Shown: positions 31,755 to 35,429 of the stretch, in pieces
How the letters are laid out: the number at the start of each line of letters is the position of its first letter
Numbering within the stretch: position 1 is the stretch's first letter
Source of the DNA: Gammaproteobacteria bacterium
Lineage (GTDB): Bacteria > Pseudomonadota > Gammaproteobacteria > UBA6429 > Thiohalophilaceae
Assembly (NCBI GenBank): GCA_030594815.1
Contig: JAUVEN010000017.1
Coordinates: 1 to 35,429 of the forward strand
Length of the DNA: 35,429 nucleotides
Reading direction: 5' to 3'
Position numbers and translations under genes: made by a program
The notes under the pieces: generated by a model
Database searches by the model: none
What the model was told of the DNA's origin: nothing
The model's input: only the letters and a program-made list of their open reading frames with translations

Positions 31755-33149
31755 GTGAATAATAAAAAAATTGCTGTTATCGGTTTAGGTTATGTTGGTT
31801 TGCCTCTCGCATCATTATGCGCAGTCAAAGATTATCAAGTAGTTGGTTTTGAATCGAATCAAAAAATAGTAGATATTTTATCATGCGGGAAATCGCACAT
31901 TATTGATATCAAGGTTGAGGCTTTATTAAGTAAAGCAAATGATAGCGGTAACTTCCATCCAACAGCAAACAATGAAAAATTAGCGGACTGTGTTGCATAT
32001 CTTATCTGTGTGCCTACTCCTATCAATAGTAATAATGATCCGGATATTAAACCTCTGATTAGCGCACTTGATGTTATTGCTCCATATATTAATAAGGATG
32101 ACTTAATCGTAGTTGAATCAACAGTCTTCCCGGGAACATGTGATGATATTGTCTTGCCTTACCTGGAAGAAAAAACGGGTAAAAAAGTTGGGGTGGATTT
32201 TCAGCTGGCACATTGCCCAGAACGGGTTAATCCTGGGGATGATTTTTGGACAACTGAAAATATTCCGCGTGTGGTTGGCGCAACTACACAAAAAGGTGTT
32301 AAAGCAGCAGCAGATTTATATGTTTCCATTTTAGGTGGAGATTTATTTGATGTTAGAGATATACGAAAAAGTCTGCGACCAAAAATTTCTATTGCTGATA
32401 CAAAAAGTGGCTACGAGATATCTCAACCACCACTGGGCAGTGTGACCATGATGCGGTCAATTCGTGATGCTGAAGCAGTAAAAGCAATGGAAAATACGGT
32501 ACGGGATGTCAATATAGCCTTTGTAAATGAACTGGCGAAAATAAGTGATGTATTAAATCTAGATGTGGTTGATGTTATTGATGGAATGTCAACAAAACCC
32601 TTTGGAAAAGGACCTTTCTTCCCCGGTGCGGGAGTAGGTGGACACTGTATAGCAGTTGATCCTGAATGGTTAAAAGATGCGGCAAAGAGAGCAGGCTATA
32701 TGCCTGAAATTATTCAGTTGGCACGTAATACTAATAACGGTATGCCTGAATATGCTATTTCACTTTTACAAGATGCTTTGAATGAAAAAGCGTTACCTAT
32801 TAAGGGTACTCGAATAACAGTATTGGGCGTTGCGTATAAAAAGAATGTGGATGATGCTCGTGAATCTCCTTTCTTCGAAATACATAATGTTTTAAAGAAA
32901 AAGGGGGCTGAGCTCAGTGTTTATGATAGCTGGATTAGCAAAGAAAATACTTCAGACACTTTAGAAGAAACACTTAAAGGTAGTAAAGCAATATTCATTG
33001 TAACGGATCATGATGATTGTATTAATCAACTAAAAAATATGGATCTTGCAAACCTGGGAATTAAGGTTGTGGTTGATGGGCGTAATTGTTTGGATAGTGA
33101 GTCATTGACTGCGCAAGGTATTTTATATAGAGGGGTTGGTCGACGATAG
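31755..33149 (+). CDS. Nucleotide-sugar dehydrogenase (UDP-glucose/GDP-mannose dehydrogenase family, TviB/WbpA-like)
   Basis: The enzyme oxidises a UDP sugar, most likely UDP-GlcNAc or a related hexosamine, to the uronic acid with two NAD. The 464-residue protein has the NAD loop GLGYVGLP (10-17), CVPTP, ESTVFPGT (121-128), HCPERVNPG (153-161), a lysine in KAMENTVRDVN (K243) and the nucleophile C298 in GAGVGGHCIAVDP. The final VLGVAYKKNVDDARESP matches the UDP-binding domain. About 30 extra residues lie between 196 and 232. The start is GTG. It would supply an acidic sugar to the EPS. The exact substrate cannot be read from sequence. Confidence 0.9.
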   Translation: MNNKKIAVIGLGYVGLPLASLCAVKDYQVVGFESNQKIVDILSCGKSHIIDIKVEALLSKANDSGNFHPTANNEKLADCVAYLICVPTPINSNNDPDIKPLISALDVIAPYINKDDLIVVESTVFPGTCDDIVLPYLEEKTGKKVGVDFQLAHCPERVNPGDDFWTTENIPRVVGATTQKGVKAAADLYVSILGGDLFDVRDIRKSLRPKISIADTKSGYEISQPPLGSVTMMRSIRDAEAVKAMENTVRDVNIAFVNELAKISDVLNLDVVDVIDGMSTKPFGKGPFFPGAGVGGHCIAVDPEWLKDAAKRAGYMPEIIQLARNTNNGMPEYAISLLQDALNEKALPIKGTRITVLGVAYKKNVDDARESPFFEIHNVLKKKGAELSVYDSWISKENTSDTLEETLKGSKAIFIVTDHDDCINQLKNMDLANLGIKVVVDGRNCLDSESLTAQGILYRGVGRR

Positions 33150-33163
33150 CGAATTGATATTTT

Positions 33164-34489
33164 ATGCCTAATACCTTTGCTTACATTGTTTTAATCAGCT
33201 GGCCCCTTATATCGCTAATTTTTTATAAGCGCATGCCAATAGTTAATGCAACTTTTTGGACCATTGTGGGTGGGTTTTTAATATTACCTGTAAAGGTCGC
33301 AATTGACTTCCCATTTATTCCGCCTCTGAATAAAGAAACAATACCTGCTATTGCGGCTTTGATAGGTTGTAAATATATTAAGAAAAGTAAAATAAATTTT
33401 TTCCCTGAAAAAGGGGTAGAAAGATGGTTTATTATTATTCTGCTTATTATTCCTTTTATTTCTATGGTGAATAATCAGGAAACTATTAATTCTATTCGCG
33501 GATTAACCTTTCTTGATTCAATATCAAGTACTGTAAAGCAGTATCTTGTATTACTTCCTTTAATTCTAGGTATGCAATTAATCAAAACCCAAGAAGATCA
33601 ATTGATACTATTTAAGTTGTTAGTTATTTCAAGTTTGTTCTATTCGATACCAATATTATATGAAATAAGAATGAGCCCACAATGGCATACTATGATGTAT
33701 GGCTTTTTCCCTCATAGTTTCCTTCAACAGTACAGAGCTAGCGGGTTTCGAGCAGTGGTTTTTATTGGTCATGGGTTAACGGTGTCTATGTTTGTTGCTA
33801 TTGCGCTTGGTGCCGCAACTGTACTTTTACGAAAAAAGATTAGAATTATAGGACTCTCACCCTGGTTGATTATCATCTTTCTTTTTATGGTATTAGTTTT
33901 GAATAAATCAACTGGACCTTTATTATTAGGATTAGTGCTTTTTTTAACCATTTCATGGGCATCTCAAAATATGATTAGACGAGCATCTTTATTGATTGCT
34001 TTTATTGTTTTATTGTATCCCTTGTTGTTAATGTCAGATATTTTTCCGCATGAAAAATTAATAGCGCTAGCTACTGATATTAATCCTGCACGAGGGGAGT
34101 CTTTAGCTTTTCGTTTCTTACATGAAAATTTATTATTTGAGCATGCCCAGCATAAATTGTTTTTTGGTTGGGGTGGATGGGGAAGAAACAGGTTGGAATT
34201 TTCGGTCACTGATGGGTATTGGATAATAATATTTGGAGTATATGGATTTATTGGATTTGTTGCTTTGTTTGGTTTACTAGTCACAAGTATATGGAAGGCT
34301 GCGAAAACAAGTGTCTTACTTAAAAGTGAAAGTGACAAAAAATTATTACTTGGGCATGCGTTAATCATATCCATAATTATGGTTGACCAGCTACCTAATG
34401 CTTCCTTAAGCGCATGGATGTTCTTATTAGTTGGTGCATTGTTTGGTAGAGTTAGATACATAAAAAATCAAAACATGTTGAATATGTAG
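33164..34489 (+). CDS. Wzy/O-antigen-ligase-like polymerase
   Basis: The 441-residue integral membrane protein has about ten to eleven hydrophobic segments. A larger external loop (about 290-345) holds LATDINPARGESLAFRFLHENLL and FFGWGGWGRNRL. Arginine and glycine residues in such a loop, and the preceding GFRAVVFIGHGLTVSM segment, fit the O-antigen ligase/Wzy polymerase fold. In this locus it probably polymerises the EPS repeat unit at the periplasmic face. A ligase role is the alternative. It follows the dehydrogenase by 14 bases. Sequence in this class is weakly conserved, so the family call is stronger than the function. Confidence 0.8.
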   Translation: MPNTFAYIVLISWPLISLIFYKRMPIVNATFWTIVGGFLILPVKVAIDFPFIPPLNKETIPAIAALIGCKYIKKSKINFFPEKGVERWFIIILLIIPFISMVNNQETINSIRGLTFLDSISSTVKQYLVLLPLILGMQLIKTQEDQLILFKLLVISSLFYSIPILYEIRMSPQWHTMMYGFFPHSFLQQYRASGFRAVVFIGHGLTVSMFVAIALGAATVLLRKKIRIIGLSPWLIIIFLFMVLVLNKSTGPLLLGLVLFLTISWASQNMIRRASLLIAFIVLLYPLLLMSDIFPHEKLIALATDINPARGESLAFRFLHENLLFEHAQHKLFFGWGGWGRNRLEFSVTDGYWIIIFGVYGFIGFVALFGLLVTSIWKAAKTSVLLKSESDKKLLLGHALIISIIMVDQLPNASLSAWMFLLVGALFGRVRYIKNQNMLNM

Positions 34490-34515
34490 TTTTTTAATTT
34501 TTTAGATAATTTAAA

Positions 34516-34677
34516 ATGAAAATATTAGTAGCAGCACCCTTTAATGAGACAGAATGGTGTTGGTTTATTTGAGCTATTAAAATTGCAAAAGAAAATTTAT
34601 TAAATTATCCTGATTTACTTAAATACAATAAAACTTTACCACTTGAATCTGCCGGATGGAAAAAACGAGATAAGTAA
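34516..34677 (+). pseudogene. Short gene remnant with an in-frame stop
   Basis: An ATG opens a frame that reads MKILVAAPFNETEWCWFI, meets TGA at 34570-34572, and then continues in the same frame for 34 codons (ending LESAGWKKRDK) to TAA. The first part looks like the N-terminus of a glycosyltransferase-type protein and the second like a protein C-terminus. Most of the original gene is therefore missing and the rest is interrupted. It lies between the polymerase and a glycosyltransferase, where a full EPS gene would be expected. The identity of the parent gene is unknown. Confidence 0.5.
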
Positions 34678-34682
34678 GATAT

Positions 34683-35429
34683 ATGAATGATATTGCAGTA
34701 ATTGTTATTGGCTTAAATGAAGAAAAATTTCTTGGGGATTGCTTAAATTCAATTTCTTGTTTGTTTCTATCTGAATGTACCCTGGAAATCATCTATGTGG
34801 ATAGTGGTTCAACTGATAAAAGTGTTGAGATTGCAGAATCTTTTTCAAATGTTAAAGTTATTAATCTCAATGACTCTAAACCAAGTGCAGCAAAAGCTAG
34901 AAACCTAGGTGTAACTGTCTCAAATAGTAAATTTATTCAATTTGTTGATGGTGACAGTATATTAGATGAGCTTTGGTTGAAAAAAGCATTGCCAACTTTA
35001 ATTTCTGAGAATTCAATTGGAGCAGTTTTTGGAACGATAGAAGAAGCTGGAGAACAAAGCAATCTTTATATGAAGGTTTGTCGATTTGACTGGTATATAC
35101 CTCCTGGTGATTATCGATTATGCGGAGGTAATGCTTTATGGAAACGTTCTGTATTTGATGAAACTGGCCTATTTGATGGAGGCTTGATTGCCGGAGAGGA
35201 ACCTGATCTTTGTTTTCGGGTAAGACAGAAAGGTTATCGTATAGTATGTATTGATAGCCCTATGGTGAAACATGATTTAGACATGCATTATTTTAAAGAT
35301 TACTGGAATCGTTCGGTTCGTTCGGGAACAGCATATGCAATTATCGCAATGCGTTATCGAAAAACTCAGGAAAAACTGTGGTTTAAGGAAATGACTCGTA
35401 ATTTTGCAGAAGTATTTATCTGGTTACTA
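34683..35429 (+). CDS. Family 2 glycosyltransferase (C-terminus beyond the window)
   Basis: The frame is open to the last base, giving 249 residues of an incomplete protein. It is a GT-A fold enzyme. The sugar-nucleotide segment is IAVIVIGLNEEKFLGDCLNS (4-23), followed by IIYVDSGSTDKSVEIA. The DxD-like metal motif is FVDGDS, and a later GGNALWKRSVFDETGLFDGG and GEEPDLCFRVRQKGYRI contain the acceptor and catalytic region. A membrane-associated C-terminal helix may begin near the end. It probably adds one sugar to the lipid-linked EPS repeat unit. It starts five bases after the remnant at 34516-34677, with a weak ribosome binding site. Donor and acceptor are unknown. Confidence 0.93.
   Translation, partial: MNDIAVIVIGLNEEKFLGDCLNSISCLFLSECTLEIIYVDSGSTDKSVEIAESFSNVKVINLNDSKPSAAKARNLGVTVSNSKFIQFVDGDSILDELWLKKALPTLISENSIGAVFGTIEEAGEQSNLYMKVCRFDWYIPPGDYRLCGGNALWKRSVFDETGLFDGGLIAGEEPDLCFRVRQKGYRIVCIDSPMVKHDLDMHYFKDYWNRSVRSGTAYAIIAMRYRKTQEKLWFKEMTRNFAEVFIWLL

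Noticed and set aside
33964-34461. 165-codon frame opposite the polymerase-like gene
   Set aside because: It is antisense to a long membrane-protein frame with clear hydrophobic periodicity. The asparagine/proline-rich product is a shadow.
34570-34572. In-frame TGA read as selenocysteine
   Set aside because: No selenocysteine insertion hairpin follows directly, and the two sides do not form one known protein. Gene decay explains it better.

Overview
The window is AT-rich bacterial chromosome, most likely from a sulfur-oxidising gammaproteobacterium. The basis is a SoxXA cytochrome pair, gammaproteobacterial-type housekeeping genes (hemB, aroE, gor, msrB, mlaC) and an exosortase-linked exopolysaccharide (EPS) locus. 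I cannot name a genus from sequence alone. No tRNA, rRNA, CRISPR array, complete insertion sequence or phage gene was seen.

Region 1 (1-12.4 kb) is a mixed housekeeping and accessory stretch. In order it holds the tail of a TRAP transporter binding protein, soxA-soxX, msrB-mlaC (all four minus strand), then hemB, a DUF47 regulator with a PiT phosphate transporter, and aroE. A cyclic-di-GMP-I riboswitch follows, in front of a periplasmic two-domain rhodanese. After that come a DoxX membrane protein whose ribosome binding site lies in a hairpin, a gamma-carbonic anhydrase with a possible 35-residue overlapping ORF, a small lipoprotein, glutathione reductase and an unrecognised 106-residue protein.

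Region 2 (12.6-18.1 kb) holds a soluble PAS histidine kinase on the plus strand. It converges on a minus-strand operon, rfbA-rfbC-rfbD-rfbB followed by a NarL-type response regulator. The kinase and regulator stop codons overlap. The rfb genes make dTDP-L-rhamnose.

Region 3 (18.3 kb to the end, plus strand) is an EPS/exosortase locus. It begins with a polyprenyl-phosphate sugar transferase and an EpsA-type LuxR regulator. Two small secreted proteins with VPVPA-type C-terminal sorting signals follow, then a short Wza-like export protein, an outer-membrane barrel protein, a Wzz-type chain-length protein and a BY-kinase. The remaining genes are an exosortase fused to an EpsI domain (XrtD-like), a PrsT-like TPR lipoprotein, an ExeA-like ATPase, a nucleotide-sugar dehydrogenase, a Wzy/ligase-like membrane protein, a decayed gene fragment and a glycosyltransferase cut by the window edge. 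The inferred roles are that rfb supplies rhamnose, the transferase primes the lipid carrier, the Wzy/Wzz/Wza/kinase set polymerises and exports the polymer, and the exosortase processes the two VPVPA proteins. The gene families are established, but their cooperation here is inferred from gene order.

The most interesting signals are the riboswitch-rhodanese unit, the hairpin over the doxX ribosome binding site, the end-overlapping kinase/regulator pair, the sequence duplicated upstream of the two sorting-signal genes, and the small ORF coupled to the carbonic anhydrase gene.
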